Origin: Promethearchaeota archaeon
GTDB taxonomy: Archaea > Asgardarchaeota > Lokiarchaeia > Sigyniarchaeales > SOKP01
Reading direction: 5' to 3'
Length of the DNA: 64,000 nt
Assembly: GCA_016839745.1 (NCBI GenBank)
Contig: JAEOTS010000116.1
Coordinates: forward strand, 1 to 64,000
The position numbers and the translations under genes were made by a program. Shown here in pieces: positions 36,261-45,158 of this stretch (position 1 is its first letter; each line of letters starts with the position of its first letter). A model generated the notes under the pieces. That model was not told where the DNA came from, searched no databases, and saw only the letters and a program-made list of their open reading frames with translations.

Positions 36261-38090
36261 ATGGTTTTAGCTATTAACGAATCCAAGGAAGGATTTATCT
36301 CTGCGGTTAATGGTTCATTAGTGGAAATAAAAGGCCTAGAGAATGATGTCAGACTTAATGACTTAATAAAAATAAGCAATCATAATTTTTTATGTCAAGT
36401 AATCCAAATATTTTCCAACCGCGTTATTGCTCAATCCTTTGAAAACACTAACAGTATTAAATTGAACGAGAAAGTCGTCAGCCTTAAAGAACCTTTATCT
36501 ATGGAATTAGGTCCTGGGTTAATAGCAAATGTCTTTGATGGAATACAGCGACCACTAGACCTTACTTTCGATTTTTTTCAAGAAGGAAGATTAAATAAAG
36601 GACTTGAATTTCCATCTCTTTCAAGAACGAAAAAATGGCACTTTGTTCCAACTAGAAAAATAAATGAGATCGTGGATAGTGGTGACGAGATTGGAACGGT
36701 TCAAGAGACTCCTACTTTATATCATAAAATAATGGTGCCACCTGGAAAATCAGGCGTATTATTTTCAATTGTAGATGAAGGTGATTACACTATTATTGAC
36801 GATATCTATAGTTTAAAAAGTGATAACAAAGAGGAATCGTTTTGCATGCTGCAAAAATGGCCAGTTACAAAGAGAAAGCCTTTTAGTGAAAAAGAGCAAC
36901 CTAGCGAGCCGTTGTTGACTGGTGTGCGGATAATTGATTTACTATTTCCTGTAGCAAAAGGTGGTACTTTTGCTGTTCCAGGAGGATTTGGAACAGGTAA
37001 AACAATTATCCAACAGAACATCGCTAAGTATTGCAGTGCAGATTTAATTGTCTTCATAGGTTGCGGGGAACCTGGGAATGAGATAGCCAACTTCCTTAAA
37101 CAGTTTACTGAAACAATTGATCCTGATACTGGAAGACCGTTACTGGACCGGATCGTCCTTATAGTAAATACTTCAAACATGCCTGTATCAGCACGAGAAG
37201 CAAGCCTTTTCTCAGGCATAACAATCGCAGAATATTACAGAGATATGGGTTACGATGTTGCGGTTATTGCAGATAGCATATCAAGATGGGCAGAATCTTT
37301 AAGAGAGATCTCGGGATTATTAGAGGAAATGCCTGCTGAAGAAGGTTATCCCGCTTATTTACCATCGAAATTATCAAGTTTCTATGAACGAGCTGGTGTA
37401 TTTACGACTCTAGGGCACGATCCTAAGGGGAAAAAAAGAAAAGGGTCTATATCTATTATAGGATCAATATCTCCCCCCGCAGGAGATTTTAGTGAACCAG
37501 TTACCTCCGCTACAAAACGCGTGGTTCAAGGAATCTGGGCTCTAGATCCAAAATTAGCATATCTGAAACATTATCCCGCTATTAGTTGGATAAATTCCTA
37601 TTCAAATTACCCTGAATATTTAGCAGATTGGTGGGAGAAGATAGATAAAATTTGGCTTGATTTAAAACTAAATTGGTTTGAATGTAGAAAGCAGGTAAAT
37701 GAGATATTAGCAAAAGAAAACGATCTGAAATACATTACTCAATTACTTGGACAGAAAAATTTAGCTGAAGATCAAAAATTAGAACTATTTACAGCGGATC
37801 TTATAAGAAATGCTTTTTTTATTCAAAACGCTTTCAATGAGGTCGATAATTTTACGAGTAGTAAAAAAATGTTAAGTCTCATCAAGGTTATTCTTCTCTT
37901 ATACAATAAAAGCAAATCGCTTATAAAACGAGGTTTTATAATGAACGATAGAAAATGTGATGAAGTCCTCAACGAGATCATGCGAATTAGCCATTATGTT
38001 CTTAACGAAGATTTTGAACCAATTGAAAAGCTAAAGAAGAACATTAGTAATGATGCAGTGAGCTTGGTTTACACAACTCAACATAAGTAG
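36261..38090 (+). CDS. Second A/V-type ATPase A-subunit paralogue
   Basis: This 609-residue protein is homologous to copy 1 along its full length (for example [24 protein letters not shown] at about 240, [35 protein letters not shown]). The catalytic loop reads GCGEPGNE instead of GCGERGNE: the Glu is kept but the following Arg is Pro. It has no B partner of its own and lies at the end of the ATPase operon after the zinc-ribbon gene. It could replace copy 1 in an alternative or inhibited complex, or have a separate role. Divergence is moderate and spread across the gene, indicating an old duplication. Confidence 0.9.
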   Translation: MVLAINESKEGFISAVNGSLVEIKGLENDVRLNDLIKISNHNFLCQVIQIFSNRVIAQSFENTNSIKLNEKVVSLKEPLSMELGPGLIANVFDGIQRPLDLTFDFFQEGRLNKGLEFPSLSRTKKWHFVPTRKINEIVDSGDEIGTVQETPTLYHKIMVPPGKSGVLFSIVDEGDYTIIDDIYSLKSDNKEESFCMLQKWPVTKRKPFSEKEQPSEPLLTGVRIIDLLFPVAKGGTFAVPGGFGTGKTIIQQNIAKYCSADLIVFIGCGEPGNEIANFLKQFTETIDPDTGRPLLDRIVLIVNTSNMPVSAREASLFSGITIAEYYRDMGYDVAVIADSISRWAESLREISGLLEEMPAEEGYPAYLPSKLSSFYERAGVFTTLGHDPKGKKRKGSISIIGSISPPAGDFSEPVTSATKRVVQGIWALDPKLAYLKHYPAISWINSYSNYPEYLADWWEKIDKIWLDLKLNWFECRKQVNEILAKENDLKYITQLLGQKNLAEDQKLELFTADLIRNAFFIQNAFNEVDNFTSSKKMLSLIKVILLLYNKSKSLIKRGFIMNDRKCDEVLNEIMRISHYVLNEDFEPIEKLKKNISNDAVSLVYTTQHK

Positions 38091-38122
38091 TAGAATTATA
38101 GTAGTTATTCATTTTATCTGGT

Positions 38123-38725
38123 TTAGGGTTTGAACCATTCAAAGAAGTAGTAACTCATAGTTAGAGGATTAGCGATAACGAACTTCTTCCTTACTGATGT
38201 AGCCAAACGTCCTGCACGAACCATATCAATAGCGGTTATTTTTGCGTCATTAGGCAAAACATGAGCTATAAATGGTGAGTGCTCTAATCCCGGTCCTTTT
38301 TTGTATACTACAAAATCAGCACCAAACTTTAAACCGGGTCGGGGGATGTACCCTTTTTTTCTTAAATCTTGATAAATTACAAATTTTTCTTCAAATTTAT
38401 GGTGATTATTTTTACTTATATCATAGAATTCATCATGTGAGTAGTATTTATCTAGTTTAGGGTCGTAAATAGTAATTTTATCATTTTTTAACAAATACAT
38501 TGCTTCTATTAGGGATAGCTCCGAAGGTTTAGAAAAATATTCTAATCGAGGTTTGCTTATTCCAACTGGAGACCCAAAAAACTTTTGTTTTACATATAAA
38601 TACGAAGCAAAGAGAGGATTAAAAACAATAACGCGATTATTGATAAATTTAGTTGGAATTTTTTCTGGGATGTCTTTTTCGTCTATATCCTCCAGTGAAA
38701 TAGGAGATTCTTTTTCGTCAGTCAT
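38123..38725 (-). CDS. endA: tRNA-splicing endonuclease
   Basis: This is a 200-residue homologue of archaeal EndA, which cuts introns from pre-tRNAs at bulge-helix-bulge motifs. It has an N-terminal domain with LSLIEAMYLLKNDKI and a C-terminal nuclease domain with YQDLRKKGYIPRPGLKFGADFVVYKKG (catalytic Tyr), the catalytic His in LEHSPF and the catalytic Lys in AGRLATSVRKKFVIAN. The length fits the single-unit alpha4/alpha2-type or the catalytic subunit of an alpha2beta2 enzyme. The gene is convergent with the ATPase operon. Confidence 0.9.
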   Translation of the reverse strand: MTDEKESPISLEDIDEKDIPEKIPTKFINNRVIVFNPLFASYLYVKQKFFGSPVGISKPRLEYFSKPSELSLIEAMYLLKNDKITIYDPKLDKYYSHDEFYDISKNNHHKFEEKFVIYQDLRKKGYIPRPGLKFGADFVVYKKGPGLEHSPFIAHVLPNDAKITAIDMVRAGRLATSVRKKFVIANPLTMSYYFFEWFKP

Positions 38726-38832
38726 CTAATAAGATGTATTAAAAATTATTTAATAATTCTTTTAATTAAGTAAACAACAAATGAAAGTATATATATTTCT
38801 CAATAAATGTTATTTATGGGAAGGTGATAAAT

Positions 38833-39714
38833 TTGGTTATAAGAAAAGCATCACACGCGGGAAGTTGGTATCCTAGTAAAAAAGAAGTTCTAATAAAAGA
38901 TCTGGAGTCTTCTTTTTACGATAGCGAATTCGGTCCTGGTAAATTGCCTAAATCGCTAAATGCGGAAACAAGAACAATAGTCGGAGCAGTATCTCCTCAT
39001 GCGGGATATGCTTTTTCGGGAAGATGTGCTGCCTTCACCTATTTAAATTTATTTAAAGAGAGAATCCCAGACACAGTTATTGTACTAGGAACTGATCATG
39101 TCGGTTATGGAGGAGTCGCTCTTTTAGGGGATGGAGCCTGGGAAACGCCAATAGGAAACTTGGAGATCGATATCGAATTATCTCAGAAGATTCTTGAGAC
39201 TAGCGATATTATTGTTGATGATTCTTCCGCTTTTACCGGATTTATGGAACAAGAACATAATATAGAGATTCAATTACCTTTCATTAAATATTGCTCGAAA
39301 GATAAAGATGTTAAAATAGTAACTATAAAAATTGGGGGTAAAAAGGAGTACTCTATGTTTGAAGCATTAGCAAATGATATAGCAACATCAATTAATGCTC
39401 TGAATAAAGATGTTGTCATAGTAGCTTCATCAGATATGTCCCATAAAAATGTTTCTAGTACAGAGCAGTTAGATCAGTTCAAAAAAATAGATCATAGTGT
39501 TATTGATGCTTTTGTAGAATTTGATCCTAAAAAGACTCTTTTAGCTGCTTCGCAAACAACTGTATGTGGAGCACAAACGATAACGACATTAATGTTGATT
39601 TGCAAGAATTTAAATTGCAGTAGCGGTAAATTATTGAAGTACTATACTAGTACCGATGTCAGAGGAGAATATGGATATTGTGTTGGATATTTTTCCGGAA
39701 TATTAGTGAAATAA
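38833..39714 (+). CDS. MEMO1 family protein (AmmeMemoRadiSam system protein B)
   Basis: This MEMO1 homologue has about 294 residues. Conserved segments are ASHAGSWYP at the N terminus, VSPHAGYAFSG, GTDHVGYG, EQEHNIEIQLPFIK, SSDMSHK and the CGAQTITTLM segment; the His/Cys set lines a metal site related to class III dioxygenases. The biological role is not settled; in archaea it occurs with AMMECR1 and a radical SAM protein, neither of which is in this window. The start is TTG at 38833, four bases after GGTGAT; the track's GTG at 38824 lies inside the ribosome binding site. Confidence 0.92.
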   Translation: MVIRKASHAGSWYPSKKEVLIKDLESSFYDSEFGPGKLPKSLNAETRTIVGAVSPHAGYAFSGRCAAFTYLNLFKERIPDTVIVLGTDHVGYGGVALLGDGAWETPIGNLEIDIELSQKILETSDIIVDDSSAFTGFMEQEHNIEIQLPFIKYCSKDKDVKIVTIKIGGKKEYSMFEALANDIATSINALNKDVVIVASSDMSHKNVSSTEQLDQFKKIDHSVIDAFVEFDPKKTLLAASQTTVCGAQTITTLMLICKNLNCSSGKLLKYYTSTDVRGEYGYCVGYFSGILVK

Positions 39715-39757
39715 CGTAAATAAATAAACTAAAATTAAAGAAAAAATTTTGAGAAAC

Positions 39758-40834
39758 ATGTCAGAGGAAAATGAGAAGGTTGAGGATTTTATAAGTTTAT
39801 GGAAAAAGAAATTATCAACAGAAAACACCCCCTCCGTAATTGGAGATCTACAAAAAGAAAACGAACTTTTACGGAGCAAAATCACGACAAATATAGAACT
39901 GATTACTAAATCTGAGGATATACTAAAAAAAGCTGTCGAGGAAAAAGAAAAATTAAGAGTAGAAAAAGATGAGGCAGTAACAGAAATAAGCATAAAACTG
40001 GGCGAATTAACACAAGAAAATTCCGAGTTAGGAAGTAAAGTAAAAAGTATGATAAAACTGTTGTTAGAAAAAGACGAAGAAATTAAAGATAAAGATAAAT
40101 TGATATCTAATTTACAAAAAACAGGGGGATCTCCAGGACAAGCAGAGTTTACGTCAGATAATGTATTAGTGGATGAATTAAGAGCTCAAATAATTGACAA
40201 AAATTCTATAATACAAGATATGGAGATGAAAGTTTCAGACTTAACAAAAGAACTAGAGAAGTTAAACGAAGAACAAGTTGAAAATTTAAGAGGTAAACCT
40301 GTGGATTTCGTCGTTGAAGTATCTCCTACTGAACCTTCAGTGATTAAACCTCTACCTCCTGAACCATCCTCAAAGCCGCTTGAAATATTATGTCAGGACT
40401 TACAATCAGATTTAACGAAGTATAAACGAATAATCGATAAATTAAAACAAGAAAAAACAGAACTTAAAAGCGCGTTAGAAGGAGAAGGTCAATTTAGCGA
40501 TAAAGATTTAGAGGAACTGAAAAAAGAAAATGAATCTCTTAAAAATGATCTGGCAGATATGCAAAAATCTCTCAGTAAGGGGAAAAAGGAAACAGTACAA
40601 GTTGATACTAGTCAGCTTGATTTACAAATTTCGAATCTCCAAAACAAACTAAGAGAAAAAGATAGCATAATAGCAGATTTAAAATTATCAGCAATTTCTC
40701 CAACCGAAGTTTCGGGCAATCCTATGGCAGAATTGGTTGAGAACTTGCAAAAGAATATTAATAAATTAAAAACTACGATAAATGAAAAAGATAAAAAGAT
40801 TTTAGAGTTAAATAAAAGAATCTCGCAAATGTAA
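39758..40834 (+). CDS. Long coiled-coil protein
   Basis: This 358-residue protein is dominated by heptad-patterned, Lys/Glu-rich coiled coil (about 5-165 and 220-355), broken by a Pro-rich hinge (about 185-210, SPTEPSVIKPLPPEPSSKP). A weak internal repeat of the type LKKEN/LQKEN and KIxELxKxI is visible. There is no enzymatic or membrane feature. ATG 39758 (MSEENEK) is preferred over TTG 39749. It follows the MEMO1 gene on the same strand. A cytoskeletal or tethering role would be guesswork. Confidence 0.75.
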   Translation: MSEENEKVEDFISLWKKKLSTENTPSVIGDLQKENELLRSKITTNIELITKSEDILKKAVEEKEKLRVEKDEAVTEISIKLGELTQENSELGSKVKSMIKLLLEKDEEIKDKDKLISNLQKTGGSPGQAEFTSDNVLVDELRAQIIDKNSIIQDMEMKVSDLTKELEKLNEEQVENLRGKPVDFVVEVSPTEPSVIKPLPPEPSSKPLEILCQDLQSDLTKYKRIIDKLKQEKTELKSALEGEGQFSDKDLEELKKENESLKNDLADMQKSLSKGKKETVQVDTSQLDLQISNLQNKLREKDSIIADLKLSAISPTEVSGNPMAELVENLQKNINKLKTTINEKDKKILELNKRISQM

Positions 40835-40985
40835 TTAATAGATTTTTTACAAATTTATTAAATACACTCTTATTTTAATTATTTATAAAATGATTTTCTT
40901 TACTCAGACTTAAACCATAAATACAGTTTTCAAATATAATGAATGAGTAAGTTTTTTCAATAATAAGAGATTAAAAGAAGAAAAC

Positions 40986-41975
40986 ATGGGTATTCATAAG
41001 AAAAAAACGGAATCAAACTTCAACATCTGTTTTATCGGACACTTAGCAGTTGATAGTATTGTAAGATTTAAGCAAAAAAGAAAACCATCTTTAGGTGGAT
41101 CTGTTACTTTTGGTTCCTTGTCTCTGAAAAAGTATGAAAAGACGGTAAATATAGGGATTATCTCAAATTTAGGTACTTTAAACTTTGATAAATCCCTGTT
41201 GAAGCGATTTGACGACAAATTTATCGATCTCAGGGGTGTTAAATCGCTAGATGTTGCTAATACTAATTTTTTACTAGAGTATTCAGATCATTCAAGAACA
41301 TTAACGCTCAAATCTAGGAGCCCGAATCTTAAATTTGAGGATATTCCTGATTTCTATCTGTCAAGTCCTCCTCAAATCATCGTATTAGCTCCATTATGTA
41401 ACGAAATTTCTTATGATTATGTTTCTAAAATAGTAGAAACATTCCCTAACGCTTATATTGGAATAGATTTGCAAGGATTTATTAGGAAAATTGATGAGCA
41501 TGGAAAAGTTTTATATATCAGAGAAGAATCCATTATAGAGAATATAAAAAAAATAATTAGATTGATAGGCGATAAGTTAATTCTTAAAGGCTCTGAAATT
41601 GAAATGAAGATTTTATCAAATCTAGAAGACCCAAACAAAATAATGGATTGGTGTAAGATTTTTGAAAATAACGCGATATATATAATGACAATGGGAGAAG
41701 CAGGTTCAATGATAATGAAATGTGGAGAAGATGTCATAAAAATCCCCGCGTATAAACCCAAGAGAGTTGTAGATGAAACAGGTCCTGGTGATGTTTACTT
41801 AGCTATATTTTTATATGAATTAATCAATTCTGATAAATCTTGGAAAAAAATTGAAGAAATAGGGTATATAGCATCAGCAACAGCGTCTTTTTTAGTTGAA
41901 AAAAAGGGCCCTGAGGGATTTGAAACAAAAAATAAAGTAATGAAAAGAGTTAGAAATAAAAAATATATTTTATAA
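40986..41975 (+). CDS. PfkB-family carbohydrate/nucleoside kinase
   Basis: This 329-residue ribokinase-fold protein has the N-terminal FIGHLAVDSIV and GGSVTFGSLSL segments of the first PfkB signature, and the second signature DETGPGDVYLAIFLYEL with the catalytic Asp (usually DTTGAGD; here Pro replaces Ala). MGEAGSM upstream of it is the usual anion-hole approach. The substrate is unknown; a sugar, nucleoside or sugar-phosphate is possible. It is followed 20 bp later by the DUF457-like gene. Confidence 0.86.
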   Translation: MGIHKKKTESNFNICFIGHLAVDSIVRFKQKRKPSLGGSVTFGSLSLKKYEKTVNIGIISNLGTLNFDKSLLKRFDDKFIDLRGVKSLDVANTNFLLEYSDHSRTLTLKSRSPNLKFEDIPDFYLSSPPQIIVLAPLCNEISYDYVSKIVETFPNAYIGIDLQGFIRKIDEHGKVLYIREESIIENIKKIIRLIGDKLILKGSEIEMKILSNLEDPNKIMDWCKIFENNAIYIMTMGEAGSMIMKCGEDVIKIPAYKPKRVVDETGPGDVYLAIFLYELINSDKSWKKIEEIGYIASATASFLVEKKGPEGFETKNKVMKRVRNKKYIL

Positions 41976-41995
41976 TTCATCTTAAGGATAATAGA

Positions 41996-42583
41996 ATGCA
42001 TATAAACAGTCATTTTGCCGTAGGTGTGATATTAGCTTCAATTTTACACCATTTCTACAGCTTTTCTTTACTTGAATTCTTTTTTATCCTTACATTTTCT
42101 TTTATTTGTGATTTTGACGTATTTTTTGCTAAATATGCTATAAATCACAATCACAGAATGCTAATTTCTCATTCAATAATTCCGGGTTTTCTAATACTAG
42201 TGTTTGGAATTATTATTAATTGGCCAGTATTAGCTTTTAGTGGTGCAGCATATTCTATACACATCATCATAGACACTTTTGATTGGGGTACGAACTTCTT
42301 CTATTTTCAAAAGAAGCAAGTTGGATTAAAGCTACTCATAACAAAAGAAGAACTTGAAAATTTACCCGAATATCTATCAAAATTTAAAAAAGCAGAATCC
42401 TTTTTCGATGCAAAATATTATAGCAGTAGAATAAGTTTAGGAATTGAAGTAACACTTTTTATACTTATGATGGTATTTATTATTATTTTTGCTTTTGAAT
42501 TTGTTCTAATCTCGTTATTTTATTTTTTGGGCTTGTATTTTCATTTATCTCGACATTTCATGCTAAAAAAATTCGAAGCATAA
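41996..42583 (+). CDS. DUF457/YdjM-like membrane metal-dependent hydrolase
   Basis: This 195-residue protein has four to five membrane helices. His and Asp residues are arranged as in YdjM/DUF457: an N-terminal HINSHFAVG, CDFDVFFAKY, NHNHRMLISHS and HIIIDTFDWG. These would form an intramembrane metal site. The family includes LexA-regulated YdjM and YfhO-type proteins with unclear substrates, so only the general class is claimed. It lies on the same strand and is closely spaced with the PfkB gene. Confidence 0.75.
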   Translation: MHINSHFAVGVILASILHHFYSFSLLEFFFILTFSFICDFDVFFAKYAINHNHRMLISHSIIPGFLILVFGIIINWPVLAFSGAAYSIHIIIDTFDWGTNFFYFQKKQVGLKLLITKEELENLPEYLSKFKKAESFFDAKYYSSRISLGIEVTLFILMMVFIIIFAFEFVLISLFYFLGLYFHLSRHFMLKKFEA

Positions 42584-42691
42584 AAGTAGATGCTCTATAA
42601 TTAAAAGGAAAAAGATTTAAGAGTAAACTGATCGTTTTACCTCATATTATCTTATAAATGATCATTAATGATTATAATGAAGTGAAAAATA

Positions 42692-43129
42692 ATGTCTGAA
42701 GGAATGAAACCAAAAGTAGGAATAACTCTGGACAAAGAGATGATATTCAAATGCGACCTTGGTGATATGAAAGTAAAAGATTGCTATATTGATGATACTC
42801 ATAAAAATGAAGTAGATATGCTAGGTCCTAATCCTTCTAGAATGTTAGGATTAGCACTATTAGGGTGTTTGAGTGCCAGTTTCATCTTTTGTTTGAAAAA
42901 GAAAAATCTTACACTAGATGATTTAAATGCAGAGGCGGAACTAACAATAGCTCGTAATGAAAAGGGATTTTGGAGAGTCATGAAAGTGGATGTCGATATT
43001 AATATTAAGATTAGTGATCTGGTTACGCGTAAAAGAGCAGATCAATGTAAAAAGATGTTCGAGCAATATTGTGTAGTCACTCAGGCCGTAAGAGAAGGTA
43101 TTGATGTTGAAGTAAATCTTAATTATTAG
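42692..43129 (+). CDS. OsmC-like protein
   Basis: This 145-residue protein has the OsmC/Ohr fold pattern: an N-terminal beta meander, a helix GPNPSRMLGLALLGCLSASFIF with the first Cys, and a second Cys in FEQYCVVTQAVREG. The paired cysteines are the peroxidatic and resolving residues in active members that reduce organic hydroperoxides. A Glu-Arg network cannot be verified by eye. The single gene is convergent with radA. ATG start with GAAGTG upstream. Confidence 0.85.
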   Translation: MSEGMKPKVGITLDKEMIFKCDLGDMKVKDCYIDDTHKNEVDMLGPNPSRMLGLALLGCLSASFIFCLKKKNLTLDDLNAEAELTIARNEKGFWRVMKVDVDINIKISDLVTRKRADQCKKMFEQYCVVTQAVREGIDVEVNLNY

Positions 43130-43169
43130 TTTTTTTAATATTTTTCTTTCTTTAATTAATCTTAATTAA

Positions 43170-44168
43170 CTAATCTTTTATACCATCCTCTGTTATTGAA
43201 AATATAGCTTCCGCTTCTGCTAAATGTGGCGCATCGATCATTTTGGCTACTCTCTGTTCTCCCTTTCCTTTTCTTAGATAGATTCTTACCGTAGCACCAT
43301 GAGCGAGAATGTGGCCGCCCGTGGCCACTGTTGGATTTCCATAGAAAACATCAGGTTTCGAAGAAACTTGATTAGTAAAAATCACAGCTAGCTCGTCAAA
43401 TATTTCTGTTAGTCGTAATAAATCGTGAATATGGCCGTTAAGAATTTGTTGTCTATTTGCTAAAGTGCCCCTTCCAACATATTCGCTACGAAAATGACCT
43501 ATTATCGAATCCACGACTATTAATTTAATATTTTTTTCTTTTACTATTTTTGAAGCTTCTTGAATTAATAGCACTTGATGATCGCTATTATAAGCACGCC
43601 CAACAATGATATTTTGCAAGGTTTTATTATAATCTAAATCTTTTGCTTCTGACATTTGAATTATTCTCTCAGGTCTAAAAGTTGCTTCTGTGTCGATGTA
43701 AAGAGCATTACCTTCCAAACCTCCTTCCTCATAAGGTAATTGAACATTAACGCAAAGTTGATGAGCAATTTGAGTCTTACCTGTTCTATATTCTCCATAA
43801 AACTCAGTAACAGAACCTGGTTCAATACCTCCTGCTAAAATTTCGTCTAGGTTCGAACTATTTGTTGTCAAGCGGTTCAGTTGTCTTCTTTTTTCCCAAA
43901 TAATATCAGCACTTTTAAACCCCATGTTTTCAATGTCTTGGGCGGCTTTAATTATTTTTTGAGCTGTTTTTTCCCCAATGCCTGCTTCATCCATTAACTT
44001 AGTAATGGGATAAATAGCAAGAGTTCTGATTGAAACAATTCCCGCATCCTTCAGCTTCTTTACAGTCGTATCTCCGACTCCCGGTAAATCCTTTAAATCA
44101 TAAACCACTTCAGTCTTTATCGAGCCTTTACTATTGGTTTCTTCTGAATCTTCATTTTTTTTTGCCAT
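43170..44168 (-). CDS. radA: DNA repair and recombination protein RadA
   Basis: RadA is the archaeal Rad51/RecA recombinase. This 332-residue protein has an N-terminal helix-hairpin-helix domain (DLPGVGDTTVKKLKDAGIVSI, about 27-80), Walker A GEYRTGKT (about 125-132), Walker B LIVVDSIIG (about 222) and the L2-region segment NQVSSKPD. The linker carries an acidic, Ser/Glu-rich N-terminal tail. Full length and canonical. Confidence 0.97.
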   Translation of the reverse strand: MAKKNEDSEETNSKGSIKTEVVYDLKDLPGVGDTTVKKLKDAGIVSIRTLAIYPITKLMDEAGIGEKTAQKIIKAAQDIENMGFKSADIIWEKRRQLNRLTTNSSNLDEILAGGIEPGSVTEFYGEYRTGKTQIAHQLCVNVQLPYEEGGLEGNALYIDTEATFRPERIIQMSEAKDLDYNKTLQNIIVGRAYNSDHQVLLIQEASKIVKEKNIKLIVVDSIIGHFRSEYVGRGTLANRQQILNGHIHDLLRLTEIFDELAVIFTNQVSSKPDVFYGNPTVATGGHILAHGATVRIYLRKGKGEQRVAKMIDAPHLAEAEAIFSITEDGIKD

Positions 44169-44281
44169 AAGCTTATCGCCAATATAATAGTAAATATAAT
44201 TATAAATAGGTTATATGTAATTTCGATAGTTTATTATCCTTTATATTTAAAAATAATAACAAAAAAATAAAAATTAAAGTT

Positions 44282-44974
44282 TTACTTCATTTTCTTGACT
44301 TCTTTACCGCTTCGAGTAATAATCAACAGAACTATGAATAGGATTACGCTCATAAGAAAGGTTAATACTCCCATTGCTTCAGGTAACCATATGTAGCTCA
44401 AGTAGAGAAAAGGTAAAATAAACAGACCAATTATAATTATAAAAACGGGTAGAGGTACTTCTTCGTCCCTAAGATCTACGAGTAGTGGTACAATTACCAA
44501 TCCAATTAATACTGTTGCCAAAACTCTAAAAGCAAACAAAATTGTAAGATTTACCCACGCTTCAATTCCATAAGTAGCAGTGTAAATATCTGGAAAATAG
44601 AAAAACCAGTATGGGGTGGTATTGGTTTGCATCGTTGCATTAGAAACTGGTAAAATCGCCGTAAGGATTGCTTGTATTACAATTCCCAAAGCTAAGTATA
44701 AAACTATATCATTAATTTCTTTTGGATCCTTTTTTCTTACAACACCGAATAAATCCCTCAATAAACACAAATTCCACAGAATAAATAAAATTAAATAAAC
44801 CCCAAGAACATCAAATTGAAAAAACCATAAGAAATTTATAGGTATCAGAGCAACTATGTATGCTAAATAGCCATAGCGTTCATTCCTTTTGAAAAGATCG
44901 AAAAACAAAAAGACGCCAAATATTACAAATAAAGTTCCAGTAATGATAATGGAATTAATATCAAATGCAGCCAC
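44282..44974 (-). CDS. Polytopic membrane protein, unknown function
   Basis: This 230-residue protein has about seven hydrophobic helices spread across its length, short loops and a basic C terminus (RSGKEVKKMK). No transporter or enzyme motif is recognised. It starts with GTG (GTG GCT GCA) preceded by AAAAGGAAG. A T-rich stretch on the minus strand directly after the stop (44249-44281) may end transcription. Confidence 0.7.
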   Translation of the reverse strand: MAAFDINSIIITGTLFVIFGVFLFFDLFKRNERYGYLAYIVALIPINFLWFFQFDVLGVYLILFILWNLCLLRDLFGVVRKKDPKEINDIVLYLALGIVIQAILTAILPVSNATMQTNTTPYWFFYFPDIYTATYGIEAWVNLTILFAFRVLATVLIGLVIVPLLVDLRDEEVPLPVFIIIIGLFILPFLYLSYIWLPEAMGVLTFLMSVILFIVLLIITRSGKEVKKMK

Positions 44975-45158
44975 TATAAAAACTTCCTTTTAATTATTAT
45001 TTTTAATTTTGTTAATAATTATATATAATATAACAACATATTATTTTAAATTAATACCAGACCATTATTATTCTAACTTCAGAAAATTTATCCTCGTCCT
45101 GTAAAATGGTTAAGAAATTAATTGGTAGCTTAAATCAATTAAAAACATTCTATGATTG

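Noticed and set aside
36806-37219. 137-residue minus-strand ORF
   Set aside because: It is antisense to the conserved core of the second A subunit; a shadow.
43845-43865. GGTTCGAA-like T-arm motif
   Set aside because: It lies inside radA and has no matching acceptor stem or other arms; not a tRNA.
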